64,000 nt of DNA from Paracoccaceae bacterium (lineage in GTDB: Bacteria > Pseudomonadota > Alphaproteobacteria > Rhodobacterales > Rhodobacteraceae). The notes beneath the pieces are model-generated. The model searched no databases. It was given only the letters and a program-made list of their open reading frames with translations, and was not told the origin of the DNA. The position numbers and the translations under genes are program-made. Of the stretch, positions 47,748-56,865 are shown one piece after another (the first letter of the stretch is position 1; the number at the start of each line of letters is the position of its first letter). Location: positions 42,887 to 106,886 of the forward strand of contig JAABTV010000003.1 of the NCBI GenBank assembly GCA_011389685.1, read 5' to 3'.

Positions 47748-48155
47748 ATGGGCAGTCATTTTCGGAGTTTCGGCGCGGCGGGCATCCTGGGCCTGGGCTT
47801 TCTGGCGGCCTGCGCCGGTGCGGCGCCCGATCCGGGGCGGCAGACCTATCTGCATTACTGCGCCGGATGTCACGGGACCACGGGCGCGGGCGATGGGCGG
47901 CTGGCCCCGCACCTGCCGGCGCCGCCGGCGGACCTGACCGTTCTGAGCGCGGCCAATGGCGGCCAGTTCCCGACCGAACATGTGCTGGCGACGATCCACG
48001 GCTATCCGGGCAAGCACGCGGTGTCCCTGATGCCGGAATTCGGCCCGCTTCTGGATGGGCCGAGCCGGATCTGGGTCTCGCCGGAAGGTGAAGAGATCGT
48101 GACGCCGGTGGCGCTGTTGGAGCTTGCGGGGCATGTCGAGAGCCTGCAACGGTGA
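47748..48155 (+). CDS. c-type cytochrome lipoprotein (first of three tandem)
   Basis: The 135-residue product has a lipoprotein signal with lipobox LAAC (Cys22) and one class I cytochrome c domain: heme motif CAGCH (Cys38, Cys41, His42) and likely axial Met in LMPEFGP. The C-terminus ALLELAGHVESLQR matches the end of the third protein. It is probably periplasm-facing and membrane-anchored. Electron partners are not evident in the neighbourhood. Confidence 0.88.
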   Translation: MGSHFRSFGAAGILGLGFLAACAGAAPDPGRQTYLHYCAGCHGTTGAGDGRLAPHLPAPPADLTVLSAANGGQFPTEHVLATIHGYPGKHAVSLMPEFGPLLDGPSRIWVSPEGEEIVTPVALLELAGHVESLQR

Positions 48156-48239
48156 GACATGATCGGTGTCAAGGTCGCGCCCGGGCCATGTGATAGGATG
48201 GGCGATAACGGGGCGCATGAATTTTTGGAGGATCGAGCG

Positions 48240-48665
48240 GTGCGAATATCAGGATTTTCAAGGCAAACCGGGGCGCTGGCCCTGATCGCGGCGATGGCCG
48301 GAACCATGGTGGCGGGACAGGAAGCCGACGAGGGCGCGCAGCTTTACGAGCGTCATTGTGCCACCTGTCATGGGCTCGACGGCGACGGGCAGGGGCCGAT
48401 GGCCGGCGTTCTCGTGATCCAGCCCAGCGACCTCACCGCCCTTGCGGCGCGCGAGGATGGCGCTTTTCCGGTCTTGCGGGTGATAAGGCGGATCGACGGG
48501 CGCGACCCGCTGGTCGCCCATGGCAGCCCGATGCCGGTCTATGGCGATTTCTTCGAGGGTGACGATACCGCGCTCAAGACGGCAAGCGGGCAGCCGGTCA
48601 TGACCAGTCGCGCGATTGCCGATCTGGTGGCATTCCTGAAGACATTGCAATCGGTGCAGGAATAG
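48240..48665 (+). CDS. soluble periplasmic c-type cytochrome (second of three tandem)
   Basis: The 141-residue product starts at GTG 48240-48242, preceded by GGAGG at good spacing, giving a clean signal peptide (RISGFSRQTGALALIAAMAGTMVAG). The longer ATG frame from 48159 has no signal peptide or ribosome site. It contains one heme motif CATCH (Cys40, Cys43, His44) and Met in SPMPVYGDFF as probable sixth ligand. Unlike its two neighbours it has no lipobox, so it should be soluble. Confidence 0.86.
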   Translation: MRISGFSRQTGALALIAAMAGTMVAGQEADEGAQLYERHCATCHGLDGDGQGPMAGVLVIQPSDLTALAAREDGAFPVLRVIRRIDGRDPLVAHGSPMPVYGDFFEGDDTALKTASGQPVMTSRAIADLVAFLKTLQSVQE

Positions 48666-48692
48666 CGGCCAGACGGGCCGGGAAAGGGCGAT

Positions 48693-49118
48693 ATGAGGGC
48701 GATTTTCGCAATGATTTCAGTGGCGGGGCTGGCCGGGATCCTCGTGGCCTGCGCCGCGCGGGAGATGCCGGAGGCGCCGGAGGGCGCCGCGCTTTATGCC
48801 GAGAATTGCGCGATGTGCCATGGTGCCACCGGGCGCGGGGATGGCGAGTTGGCGCGTGAAATTCGCGCGGAAGGCGGGCGCTCGCCCAGTGACCTGACCA
48901 TGATCGCGCGCGGCAATGACGGCGATTTCCCGCGGGCGCGTGTTCTTTCCTACATTGACGGATACACGCGCGGGCGGCTGCCGGCGCAGGACATGCCGGA
49001 ATTCGGCCTGCTTCTGGAGGGGCCGACGGTTCCGGTGGATACGGGCGACGGGGTCCTGTCACCGGTGCCGCGTCCGTTGGCGGCGTTGATGGTCTATCTG
49101 GAGAGCATCCAGCGTTGA
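48693..49118 (+). CDS. c-type cytochrome lipoprotein (third of three tandem)
   Basis: The 141-residue product has lipobox LVAC (Cys20), heme motif CAMCH (Cys39, Cys42, His43) and Met in DMPEFGLLLEGPT. It is the closest sibling of the first cytochrome: both share the PSDLT/PADLT turn, MPEFG and a VYLESIQR/HVESLQR ending. The gene starts 27 bp after the second one. It faces the BaiN-like gene convergently. Confidence 0.88.
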   Translation: MRAIFAMISVAGLAGILVACAAREMPEAPEGAALYAENCAMCHGATGRGDGELAREIRAEGGRSPSDLTMIARGNDGDFPRARVLSYIDGYTRGRLPAQDMPEFGLLLEGPTVPVDTGDGVLSPVPRPLAALMVYLESIQR

Positions 49119-49127
49119 GCCGGAGTT

Positions 49128-50306
49128 TCAGCGGCTGACGAGTGCGCGGGCGGCGGCCATGGCCGAACTCCACGCCCATTGGAAATTGTAACCGCCAAGC
49201 CATCCGGTCACGTCCACGCATTCGCCGATGAAATAGAGGCCGGGGACGGTCTTCGACATCATGCTTTGCGCCGAGATCGCGTCGGTGGCGACGCCGCCCG
49301 CCGTCACCTCGGCGGTGCGCCAGCCTTCGGTCCCCGAGGGCGTCAGTTGCCAGTGGTGCAGCCTCTGGCAAAGCGGGCGCAGGCGGCTGTCGGGCTGATC
49401 GGCGAGGTTGCCGGTGAGGTGCATCGTGTCGGCGAGATACTGGGCCAGCCTTGCGGGCAGGTGGGTGGCCAGCGCGGTGCTCATCTGCTTGCGCCCCGCG
49501 GTTTGGCGTTCGTTGCGCAGCAGGGTGAAGAGGTCGGTTCCGGGGGCGAGGTCGATGGCGATGGGCTGGCCCTCGCTCCAGAAGCTCGAGATTTGCAGGA
49601 TCGCCGGGCCGGAGAGGCCGCGATGGGTGAAGAGCATCGCCTCGTCAAAGCCATGCCCGCCCGCGTCGGCATGCACCGGCAGTGCAACGCCCGCGAGCGG
49701 CGCGAAACGGTTTTCGGGGAAGGTGAGCGGCACCAGCGCCGGGCGCGGCGGCACGAGGCTATGTCCGAACTGGCGGGCGATGTCATAGGCCATCCCGCTG
49801 GCGCCCATTTTGGGGATCGACTTGCCCCCCGTCGCCACCACGAGATTGACGGCGTTGACGGTATCGCGCCGGCCGTGGGTTTCGAGCGTGGCCTGAAAGC
49901 GGGTTCCGTCATGGGTGAGGTCGACAAGTGCCGTTTCAAGCCGAAGCTCGGCCCCGGCCCGCGCCATGAGACCGCGCAATAGAGCGACGAGCCCGGTCGC
50001 CTTGTCGTCGAGAAAGAGCTGGCCCAGCGTCTTTTGGTGCCATGCCAGCCCGTGATCGGAGATCAGCGAGATGAAATCCCACTGAGTATAGCGGGCCAGC
50101 GCGGATTTGGCGAAATGCGGGTTGGTGCCGTGAAACTGTGCCGGGCTGCAATCGAGATTGGTGAAATTGCAGCGCCCGCCGCCCGAGATGCGGATCTTTT
50201 CGCCGGGCGCACGGGCGTGGTCGATCACCAGCGTGCCCGGCCCGGCATGGGCGGCGCACATCATGCCGGCGGCCCCGGCGCCCATGATGAGGGTTTCGAC
50301 TTGCAT
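49128..50306 (-). CDS. BaiN/HI0933-family FAD-dependent oxidoreductase
   Basis: The 392-residue flavoprotein has the GAGAAGMMCAAHAG dinucleotide motif at the N-terminus, the family mark KIRISGGGRCNFTNLD (about 37-52), VVATGGKSIPKMGASG and the C-terminal GLYFIGECVDVTGWLGGYNFQWAWSSA. HI0933-like enzymes include the bile-acid dehydrogenase BaiN; most have no known substrate. The start is ATG 50304-50306. Confidence 0.9.
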   Translation of the reverse strand: MQVETLIMGAGAAGMMCAAHAGPGTLVIDHARAPGEKIRISGGGRCNFTNLDCSPAQFHGTNPHFAKSALARYTQWDFISLISDHGLAWHQKTLGQLFLDDKATGLVALLRGLMARAGAELRLETALVDLTHDGTRFQATLETHGRRDTVNAVNLVVATGGKSIPKMGASGMAYDIARQFGHSLVPPRPALVPLTFPENRFAPLAGVALPVHADAGGHGFDEAMLFTHRGLSGPAILQISSFWSEGQPIAIDLAPGTDLFTLLRNERQTAGRKQMSTALATHLPARLAQYLADTMHLTGNLADQPDSRLRPLCQRLHHWQLTPSGTEGWRTAEVTAGGVATDAISAQSMMSKTVPGLYFIGECVDVTGWLGGYNFQWAWSSAMAAARALVSR

Positions 50307-50450
50307 GCGCGCGCCATGCCCGATGCGGCGGCGGGGGGCAAGAGGCGGCGATGGCCGGTCACGCCGGATCGCAATCGTGTCATCGCCCATTGCCGGGAGC
50401 GGACACAAGGCGCAAGGTTGCGCCGAATCCACGCGAAAGGAGTTCATGTC

Positions 50451-50975
50451 ATGCAGAAACCGAAATCCGGGGCGATGTTTCCCAAGCAGGTCGTGGCGCG
50501 ATTGGGCGGCGGCGAGATCGAACTGGGCACGCCGCAGGACGGGCATGACTGGCAGATGATCGTGGTCTATCGAGGCGCGCATTGCGGGTTGTGCCGGAAA
50601 TACCTGGCCCGGCTCGAAGGGCTGAAACAGGAGTTTCACGACACCGGGGTCGAGGTGGTGACGGTTTCCGGCGATCCGCTGGAAAAGGCGCAAGGTTTTG
50701 CCGACGAGGTGGGGCTGAGCCTGCCGGTCGGTTATGGCATGAGCACCGATCAGATGCAGGCGCTGGGTCTTTACATCTCGGCCCCGCGCAACGCGCAGGA
50801 AACCGACCGGCCCTATCCCGAGCCGGGGCTGTTCGTGATCAATGGCGAGGGGCGGTTGCATATCGCCGATATCTCGAACGCGCCCTTCGCGCGGCCCGAT
50901 CTGGAGGCGCTGGCTGTTGGATTGGCCCACATCCGGGCCAGGGATTACCCGGTGCGGGGCACCTGGACCGGCTGA
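50451..50975 (+). CDS. AhpC/TSA-type redoxin (peroxiredoxin-like)
   Basis: The 174-residue thioredoxin-fold protein has MIVVYRGAHCGLCRKYLARL, where the HCGLC motif (Cys-xx-Cys) replaces the usual PxxxT-x-x-C peroxiredoxin site. GVEVVTVSGDPLEKAQGFADEVGL and PEPGLFVINGEGRLH follow. This atypical group is common in marine bacteria; peroxide reduction is plausible but not shown. ATG 50451 has AGGAG 8-9 nt upstream. Confidence 0.82.
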   Translation: MQKPKSGAMFPKQVVARLGGGEIELGTPQDGHDWQMIVVYRGAHCGLCRKYLARLEGLKQEFHDTGVEVVTVSGDPLEKAQGFADEVGLSLPVGYGMSTDQMQALGLYISAPRNAQETDRPYPEPGLFVINGEGRLHIADISNAPFARPDLEALAVGLAHIRARDYPVRGTWTG

Positions 50976-51095
50976 GCGGCCGGCGCGAATCACACGCTTC
51001 CCATGGGCGAATCGCCGTGCTAGTCTGTTCTGACAGACCCCGGTAAAGGGGCGACCCGGAAACGGGAAAGAGGCAGAGTTGGCGGTGATTTATCC

Positions 51096-52262
51096 ATGAC
51101 GGAAATGGTCTATGGCGCGGTGCCCGTGCAATCGGGCGATCCGATCCTGCCGCGGTGGTGGCGGACGGTGGACAAGTGGAGCCTGTCCTGCATCCTGATC
51201 CTGTTCGGAATCGGCATTCTGCTGGCGCTGGCGGCGAGCGTGCCGCTGGCCGAGAAGAACGGATTCGGGGCGTTTCATTATGTCGCCCGGCAGGCGGTCT
51301 TTGGCATCGCGGCGCTGATCGCGATGCTGATCACCTCGATGTTTCCACCTGACCTGGTGCGCCGCCTGGCGGTGCTGGGGTTCGTCGTGGCGTTCGTGGC
51401 GATGTTGGGGCTGCCGTTTTTCGGCACCGATTTCGGCAAGGGGGCGGTGCGGTGGTATTCGCTGGGCTTTGCCAGTATCCAGCCGAGCGAGTTTCTCAAG
51501 CCCGGTTTCGTGGTGGTCGCGGCATGGATGATGGCGGCGAGCCAGGAGATAAACGGCCCGCCGGGCAAGACATTGTCGCTGATCCTGGCGGCGCTGATCG
51601 TGGTCCTGTTGGCGTTGCAGCCCGACTTCGGGCAGGCAGCGCTGATCATGTTCGGATGGGGCGTGGTCTATTTCGTGGCCGGCGCGCCGATGATCATCCT
51701 TCTGGTGCTGGCCGGGCTTGTGGTTCTGGGCGGGTCGTTCGCCTATAACGCGTCCGAGCATTTCGCGCGCCGGATCGATGGGTTTCTTAACCCCGAGCTG
51801 GACCCGCGCACGCAGCTTGGTTTTGCCTTCAACGCGATCCGCGAGGGCGGGTTGTTCGGGGTCGGCGTCGGCGAGGGGCAGGTCAAATGGTCGCTTCCCG
51901 ATGCGCATACCGATTTCATCATCGCGGTGGCCGCCGAGGAATACGGGCTGGTGCTTGTCCTCGTGATCATCACGCTTTATGCCAGCGTCGTTCTGCGCTC
52001 GCTCTGGCGTTTGATGCGTGAGCGTGACCCGTTCATCCGGCTGGCCGGGACGGGCCTTGCGGCGATGTTCGGGGTTCAGGCGATGATCAACATGGGGGTG
52101 GCGGTGCGGCTGTTGCCGGCCAAGGGGATGACGCTGCCTTTCGTGAGCTATGGCGGGTCTTCGCTGATTGCGGGGGGGATCGCGGTGGGGATGTTGCTGG
52201 CCCTGACGCGAAGCCGTCCACAGGGCGGGATCGACGAGATTTTCCGCCGCACCGGGCGCTAG
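51096..52262 (+). CDS. ftsW: peptidoglycan glycosyltransferase FtsW
   Basis: The 388-residue SEDS-family protein has about ten membrane segments. It polymerises lipid II at the division septum with its class B PBP partner (FtsI, not in the window). Signatures are [23 protein letters not shown], the catalytic-loop region around [14 protein letters not shown] and the C-terminal [18 protein letters not shown]. It opens the dcw segment and is followed by murG after 38 bp. Confidence 0.95.
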   Translation: MTEMVYGAVPVQSGDPILPRWWRTVDKWSLSCILILFGIGILLALAASVPLAEKNGFGAFHYVARQAVFGIAALIAMLITSMFPPDLVRRLAVLGFVVAFVAMLGLPFFGTDFGKGAVRWYSLGFASIQPSEFLKPGFVVVAAWMMAASQEINGPPGKTLSLILAALIVVLLALQPDFGQAALIMFGWGVVYFVAGAPMIILLVLAGLVVLGGSFAYNASEHFARRIDGFLNPELDPRTQLGFAFNAIREGGLFGVGVGEGQVKWSLPDAHTDFIIAVAAEEYGLVLVLVIITLYASVVLRSLWRLMRERDPFIRLAGTGLAAMFGVQAMINMGVAVRLLPAKGMTLPFVSYGGSSLIAGGIAVGMLLALTRSRPQGGIDEIFRRTGR

Positions 52263-52300
52263 GCCGCAGCGGGTGCGGGCGGTCGGACTGTGAGGAAGAC

Positions 52301-53392
52301 ATGACGGAGCGGCAGAGACTTCTGGTCATCGCGGCGGGCGGCACGGGCGGGCACATGTTCCCGGCGCAGGCGCTGGCCGAGGTAATGCTGCGCCGGGGGT
52401 GGCGGGTGAAACTGTCCACCGACGCGCGCGGTGCGCGCTATACCGGCGGGTTTCCGCATACGGTCGAGATCGAGCAGGTGGGAAGCGCCAGCTTCGCGCG
52501 GGGCGGGGTGTTGGCCAAGGCGCTGGTGCCGCTGCGCATCATGGGCGGCACGCTGGCGGCGGCCTGGCGGATGTGGCGCGATCGGCCGGACGTGGTGGTC
52601 GGCTTTGGCGGCTATCCCGCGATCCCGGCGATGGCCGCGGCGAGGGTGCTGCGATTGCCGCGGATGATACATGAACAGAACGGCGTGCTGGGCCGGGTGA
52701 ACCGCATCTTTTCGCGCCGTGTCGACCGGGTCGCCTGTGGCACGTGGCCCACGGATCTGCCCGAGGGGGTCGCGGGTGTGCACACCGGCAACCCGGTGCG
52801 CGCCGCCGTGTACGAACGCGCGGGCGCGCCTTATATTCCACCCGGCGATTACCCGATGTCGGTTCTGGTGATCGGCGGCAGCCAGGGCGCGCGGGTTCTG
52901 AGCGATATCGTGCCGCCCGCCATTGCGACGCTGCCGATGGACATGCTGCGCAATATCCGGGTGAGCCATCAGGCGCGCGACGAGGACAATGCGCGGGTGG
53001 CGCAATTCTATGCCGAGAACGGCATCGACGCGGATGTGCAGCCGTTCTTTCGCGATGTGCCGCGCCGGATGAGCGAGGCGCAGCTGGTGATCTCGCGCGC
53101 GGGCGCGTCGAGCGTGGCCGATATCAGCGTGATCGGGCGGCCGTCGGTCCTGATTCCCTATCCGCATGCGACGGGCGATCACCAGAGCGCCAATGCGCGC
53201 GGGCTGGTCGAGGCGGGTGGCGCGATCGTGATGCCCGAGGCCAGGGTGACGGTCGACGCGATGGGCGAAGAGATCGCGCGGGTTCTGAGCGATCCGGACG
53301 GCGCGGCGCGAATGGCGCGCGCCGCGCTCTCGGTGGGCAAGCCCGAGGCGACGCAGGAGCTTGTCGCGCTGGTCGAGGAACTGGCCGGTTAG
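52301..53392 (+). CDS. murG: UDP-GlcNAc:lipid I transferase MurG
   Basis: The 363-residue GT-B glycosyltransferase converts lipid I to lipid II. It has the glycine-rich loop [18 protein letters not shown], the second loop [32 protein letters not shown] and the nucleotide-sugar region [31 protein letters not shown]. It is a peripheral inner-membrane enzyme. Confidence 0.97.
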   Translation: MTERQRLLVIAAGGTGGHMFPAQALAEVMLRRGWRVKLSTDARGARYTGGFPHTVEIEQVGSASFARGGVLAKALVPLRIMGGTLAAAWRMWRDRPDVVVGFGGYPAIPAMAAARVLRLPRMIHEQNGVLGRVNRIFSRRVDRVACGTWPTDLPEGVAGVHTGNPVRAAVYERAGAPYIPPGDYPMSVLVIGGSQGARVLSDIVPPAIATLPMDMLRNIRVSHQARDEDNARVAQFYAENGIDADVQPFFRDVPRRMSEAQLVISRAGASSVADISVIGRPSVLIPYPHATGDHQSANARGLVEAGGAIVMPEARVTVDAMGEEIARVLSDPDGAARMARAALSVGKPEATQELVALVEELAG

Positions 53393-53403
53393 CGAGCGGG
53401 GAA

Positions 53404-53426
53404 GGTGGGTTGGCACCCACCCTACG
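53404..53426. repeat. short hairpin repeat between murG and murC
   Basis: GGTGGGT-TGGC-ACCCACC forms a perfect 7-bp stem with a four-base loop, followed by CTACGGG. This hairpin-plus-CTACG arrangement is a dispersed motif in many proteobacterial genomes. There is no T-run, so it is more likely a repeat or mRNA-processing hairpin than a terminator within the operon. Confidence 0.5.
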
Positions 53427-53448
53427 GGATGAGCAGGAAAGGGTCGAT

Positions 53449-54855
53449 ATGAGTGCAGCGGCGACGAAACTCCCCGGCGATGTGGGGATGATTCATTTCG
53501 TGGGGATCGGCGGGATCGGCATGTCGGGCATTGCCGAGGTCCTGATCAACCATGGCTATGCGGTGCAGGGGTCGGACCTGAAGCGAACCAGGATTACCGG
53601 GCGGCTGGAAGGGATGGGCGCGCGGGTGTTCGAGGGCCAGCGGGCCGAGAATCTCGAAGGCGCCGAGGTGGTGGTGATCTCTTCCGCGATCAAGCCGGGC
53701 AATCCCGAGCTGGACGAGGCGCGCAGGCGCGGCCTGCCGGTGGTGCGCCGGGCCGAGATGCTGGCCGAACTGATGCGGCTCAAATCCAATGTCGCGGTGG
53801 CGGGCACCCATGGCAAGACCACGACGACGACGATGGTGGCGGCGCTGCTGGATGCGGGGCGGTTCGATCCGACGGTGATCAATGGCGGCATCATCCATGC
53901 CTATGGCAGCAATGCCCGCGTCGGGCAGGGCGAATGGATGGTGGTCGAGGCCGACGAGAGCGACGGCACCTTCAACCGCCTTCCCGCGACCATCGCCATC
54001 GTCACCAATATCGACCCCGAGCACATGGAGCATTGGGGCACCGAGGAGAACCTGCACCGCGGTTTTTACGAGTTCGTCAGCAATATCCCGTTTTACGGCC
54101 TGGCGGTGTGCTGCACCGATGATTCGGACGTGCAGGCGTTGGTTGCCAAGCTGACCGACCGGCGGGTCGTGACCTATGGGTTCAATACCCAGGCCGATAT
54201 CCGCGCGGTGAACCTGCGCTACGAAAAGGGCGTGGCGCATTTCGACGTGGCGCTGCAGGCCGAGGGCCAGGTGATCGAGGGCTGCACCCTGCCGATGCCG
54301 GGGGATCACAATGTCAGCAACGCGCTGGGCGCGGTGGCGGTGGCGCGTCACCTCGGCATGAGGCGCGACGAGATCCGCGCGGCGCTGGCCGCGTTCGGCG
54401 GCGTCAACCGGCGCTTCACCCGCGTCGGCGAGGTGAACGGCGTCGCCATCATCGACGATTACGGCCACCACCCGACCGAGATCGCCGCCGTTCTGAAAGC
54501 CGCGCGGCAGGCCTGCGAGGGGCGTGTCATCGCCGTGCATCAGCCGCACCGCTATACCCGCCTGCATCACCATTTCGACTCGTTCTGTGCCTGTTTCAAC
54601 GAGGCCGATGTGGTCGCCATCGCCGAGGTCTACGCCGCGGGCGAAGACCCGATCGAGGGCGCGAGCCGCGACGATCTGGTCGCCGGGCTGGTGCGCGCGG
54701 GGCATCGCGATGCGAGGGCGATCAGCACGCTCGACGATCTGGTCGCGCTGGTGCGCCAGGAGGCCCGCGCGGGCGACATGGTGGTCTGTCTTGGCGCGGG
54801 CACGATCAGCGGCTGGGCCAATGCACTGCCGGAGCGGCTTGATGGTGCGGGGTGA
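53449..54855 (+). CDS. murC: UDP-N-acetylmuramate--L-alanine ligase MurC
   Basis: The 468-residue Mur ligase adds L-Ala to UDP-MurNAc. It has the N-domain motif [20 protein letters not shown] loop [24 protein letters not shown] and the C-domain [14 protein letters not shown] with [15 protein letters not shown] 53449 is used, giving the normal family length; upstream frame is shadow of murG. Confidence 0.97.
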   Translation: MSAAATKLPGDVGMIHFVGIGGIGMSGIAEVLINHGYAVQGSDLKRTRITGRLEGMGARVFEGQRAENLEGAEVVVISSAIKPGNPELDEARRRGLPVVRRAEMLAELMRLKSNVAVAGTHGKTTTTTMVAALLDAGRFDPTVINGGIIHAYGSNARVGQGEWMVVEADESDGTFNRLPATIAIVTNIDPEHMEHWGTEENLHRGFYEFVSNIPFYGLAVCCTDDSDVQALVAKLTDRRVVTYGFNTQADIRAVNLRYEKGVAHFDVALQAEGQVIEGCTLPMPGDHNVSNALGAVAVARHLGMRRDEIRAALAAFGGVNRRFTRVGEVNGVAIIDDYGHHPTEIAAVLKAARQACEGRVIAVHQPHRYTRLHHHFDSFCACFNEADVVAIAEVYAAGEDPIEGASRDDLVAGLVRAGHRDARAISTLDDLVALVRQEARAGDMVVCLGAGTISGWANALPERLDGAG

Positions 54856-54908
54856 AGGCATGAGGGTCGGTCACGAGTCGGGCGCAGGGCGAGCCATCGC
54901 GCATGGAC

Positions 54909-54931
54909 TGAGTATTTCTTGCAAGATGAAG
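54909..54931. repeat. short dispersed Rhodobacteraceae motif, copy 2
   Basis: The bases GAGTATTTCTTGCAAGATG recur at 26769-26791 in reverse orientation with one difference over 23 bp. It is placed in the non-coding gap between murC and the first small membrane gene. Confidence 0.6.
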
Positions 54932-55004
54932 GGGCGATGATGCCGGTGGTTTCGGGGCTCTCGGCTGGAGCTGCAATGATCCGTCTTGTGGTGGAGCCGG
55001 TCGG

Positions 55005-55283
55005 ATGAGCGCCGCGCTGATCGCCGCAGGCCTTTGGGTTCTGGCCGCGACACTGGTGGCGTTCCTGCCGATGCGGCATCAGTATCGGCCCGGGCTCATC
55101 CTGTTGGTCGCGGCACCGGTCGTGATCGTCTGGATCGGCATCGCGCACGGCGCGGTGGCGGCGGTGCTGGGTTTCGGCGCGTTCGTGTCGATGTTTCGCA
55201 ATCCACTGCGATACCTGTGGCGGCGGGCGCGGGGGCAGGCGCCGGACTTGCCGCGGAAACTGGACCGGGAGGGGCCGAGGTGA
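55005..55283 (+). CDS. DUF2484 family small membrane protein
   Basis: The 92-residue protein has two or three hydrophobic helices (MSAALIAAGLWVLAATLVAFLP; GLILLVAAPVVIVWIGIAHGAVAAVLGFGAFVSMF) and then the family segment RNPLRYLWRRARGQ and a basic tail. DUF2484 is encoded between murC and murB in Rhodobacteraceae and has no known function. It is coupled to the next gene by a GTGA overlap. Confidence 0.8.
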   Translation: MSAALIAAGLWVLAATLVAFLPMRHQYRPGLILLVAAPVVIVWIGIAHGAVAAVLGFGAFVSMFRNPLRYLWRRARGQAPDLPRKLDREGPR

Positions 55284-55528
55284 ACCTGTCGCTGATTGCG
55301 CTTTTCGTCTGGCTGGTGGTGGCGAACATGGCCGCTATGCTGCCCTCCACCGACAATCATTGGAGGCGGGCCTATGGGTTGATGGCGACGGGGCTGCCGC
55401 TTCTGGCGTGGATTTTCTGGGAAAACCCGGTCTGGGTGGGTATGTTGGCGCTGGTGGCGGGGCTGAGCGTGTTGCGCTGGCCTGTGGTTTACCTGATGCA
55501 ATGGCTGCGGCGAAAGGTGGGGCAATGA
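55280..55528 (+). CDS. second DUF2484-like small membrane protein
   Basis: The 82-residue protein starts at GTG 55280-55282 (overlapping the previous TGA). Its helices NLSLIALFVWLVVANMAAMLPS, GLMATGLPLLAWIFWENPVWVGMLALVAGLSVL and the ending RWPVVYLMQWLRRKVGQ parallel the architecture of its upstream neighbour (…FRNPLRYLWRRARG), suggesting a tandem duplication. It overlaps the next gene by ATGA. The function is unknown. Confidence 0.78.
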   Translation: MNLSLIALFVWLVVANMAAMLPSTDNHWRRAYGLMATGLPLLAWIFWENPVWVGMLALVAGLSVLRWPVVYLMQWLRRKVGQ

Positions 55529-55785
55529 TCTATGCGATTCCGATCCTGTTCGTGGCGGGCGGGGTGATCCTGGGCGTGGTGCTGGCGCGGCATGCGCGCT
55601 GGGGGGCGTTCTGGGCCGCACTGGCGGCGGCGGTTGCGCTGGCCGGGTGGCTGTTTGTCAGCGCGCGCGCAAAGAGCGATGGCTGGGACGCGATCGCCAC
55701 CTTTCTGCCTGCGGTCCTGTTGCTGGCGCCGATTGCATTGGGGATGCTGTTGGGCGCTGCGGTGGTGTGGATCAGGGGCAGGTGA
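55525..55785 (+). CDS. small membrane protein of unknown family
   Basis: The 86-residue protein is nearly all hydrophobic, with three helices (IYAIPILFVAGGVILGVVLARHA; GAFWAALAAAVALAGWLFVSARA; AIATFLPAVLLLAPIALGMLLGAAVVWI) and a short RGR tail. I do not recognise the family. It is the third of three tightly overlapping small genes between murC and murB and is therefore cotranscribed with cell-wall synthesis genes. Confidence 0.7.
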   Translation: MIYAIPILFVAGGVILGVVLARHARWGAFWAALAAAVALAGWLFVSARAKSDGWDAIATFLPAVLLLAPIALGMLLGAAVVWIRGR

Positions 55786-55851
55786 GCGCCCCCGGGTTTC
55801 GCGGTCGCGGATCGTGGTGTATGGGGCGCGAAACGAGGTGAGCATTGTTCC

Positions 55852-56778
55852 ATGGCTGACATGCCCGAGGTGCGGGGAAAGCTGATCCCCGGCAAGCGGT
55901 TGAGTGAATTGACGTGGTTGCGCGTGGGCGGGCCGGCGGACTGGCTGTTCATGCCGGCGGATGCCGGAGATCTGGCGGCCTTCCTGGCGGCGCTCGATCA
56001 CGCGGTGCCGGTCTTTCCGATGGGGGTGGGCAGCAACCTCATCGTGCGCGACGGAGGCTTGCGCGCGGTGGTGGTGCGCATGGGGCGCGGGTTCAACGCG
56101 ATCGAGATCGAAGGGAACCGGGTGCGTGCAGGGGCGGCGGCACTCGATGCGCATGTCGCGCGCAAGGCGGCCGGGGCGGGGATCGATCTTACCTTTCTGC
56201 GCACCATACCGGGAAGTATTGGCGGGGCGGTGCGAATGAATGCCGGCTGCTATGGCACATATGTGGCGGATGTCCTGGTCGAAGTCAGGGCGGTGACACG
56301 GGCGGGCGAACTGGTCACGCTGAGCGCGGAGGAGTTGAATTTCCGCTATCGTCAGAGCGACCTGCCCGAGGGCTGGGTGATTGTAGAGGCGACATTTGAG
56401 GGACCGGAAGCTGCGCCCGAGGCGCTGGAAGCGCGCATTCAGGAGCAGATCGCCAGGCGAGACGCCACGCAGCCCGTAAAAGAGCGCAGCGCGGGCAGCA
56501 CGTTCCGCAACCCGGCCGGGTTTTCATCGACCGGGCGGGCGGATGATACGCATGAATTGAAGGCGTGGAAGGTGATCGACGCGGCCGGCATGCGCGGGGC
56601 GCGGCGCGGCGGGGCGCAGATGAGCGAAAAACACTCCAACTTCCTGATCAATACCGGGCAGGCCAGTGCCGCGGATCTCGAACAACTGGGCGAAGAGGTG
56701 CGAAAAAAGGTTTACGATTCCAGCGGTATCACGCTAGAGTGGGAAATCATGATGGTCGGCGAACCGGCCCCGCAATAA
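55852..56778 (+). CDS. murB: UDP-N-acetylenolpyruvoylglucosamine reductase MurB
   Basis: The 308-residue FAD enzyme completes UDP-MurNAc. It has the family motifs [54 protein letters not shown] and [10 protein letters not shown] (catalytic Ser), then [10 protein letters not shown] and a C-terminal EWEI. This is a type IIa-like short MurB. It follows the three small membrane genes by 66 bp. Confidence 0.97.
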   Translation: MADMPEVRGKLIPGKRLSELTWLRVGGPADWLFMPADAGDLAAFLAALDHAVPVFPMGVGSNLIVRDGGLRAVVVRMGRGFNAIEIEGNRVRAGAAALDAHVARKAAGAGIDLTFLRTIPGSIGGAVRMNAGCYGTYVADVLVEVRAVTRAGELVTLSAEELNFRYRQSDLPEGWVIVEATFEGPEAAPEALEARIQEQIARRDATQPVKERSAGSTFRNPAGFSSTGRADDTHELKAWKVIDAAGMRGARRGGAQMSEKHSNFLINTGQASAADLEQLGEEVRKKVYDSSGITLEWEIMMVGEPAPQ

Positions 56779-56865
56779 GGGCTGCGAAAAACACCGGCCC
56801 AACCAGGCAACAAGAGCGAAACAAGGGCCGGCAAAAGGCCCGGGACATTGAGGCAGTAGACAGGC

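Noticed and set aside
48159..48239. upstream ATG start for the second cytochrome
   Set aside because: It lacks a ribosome site and would bury the signal peptide behind 27 polar residues.
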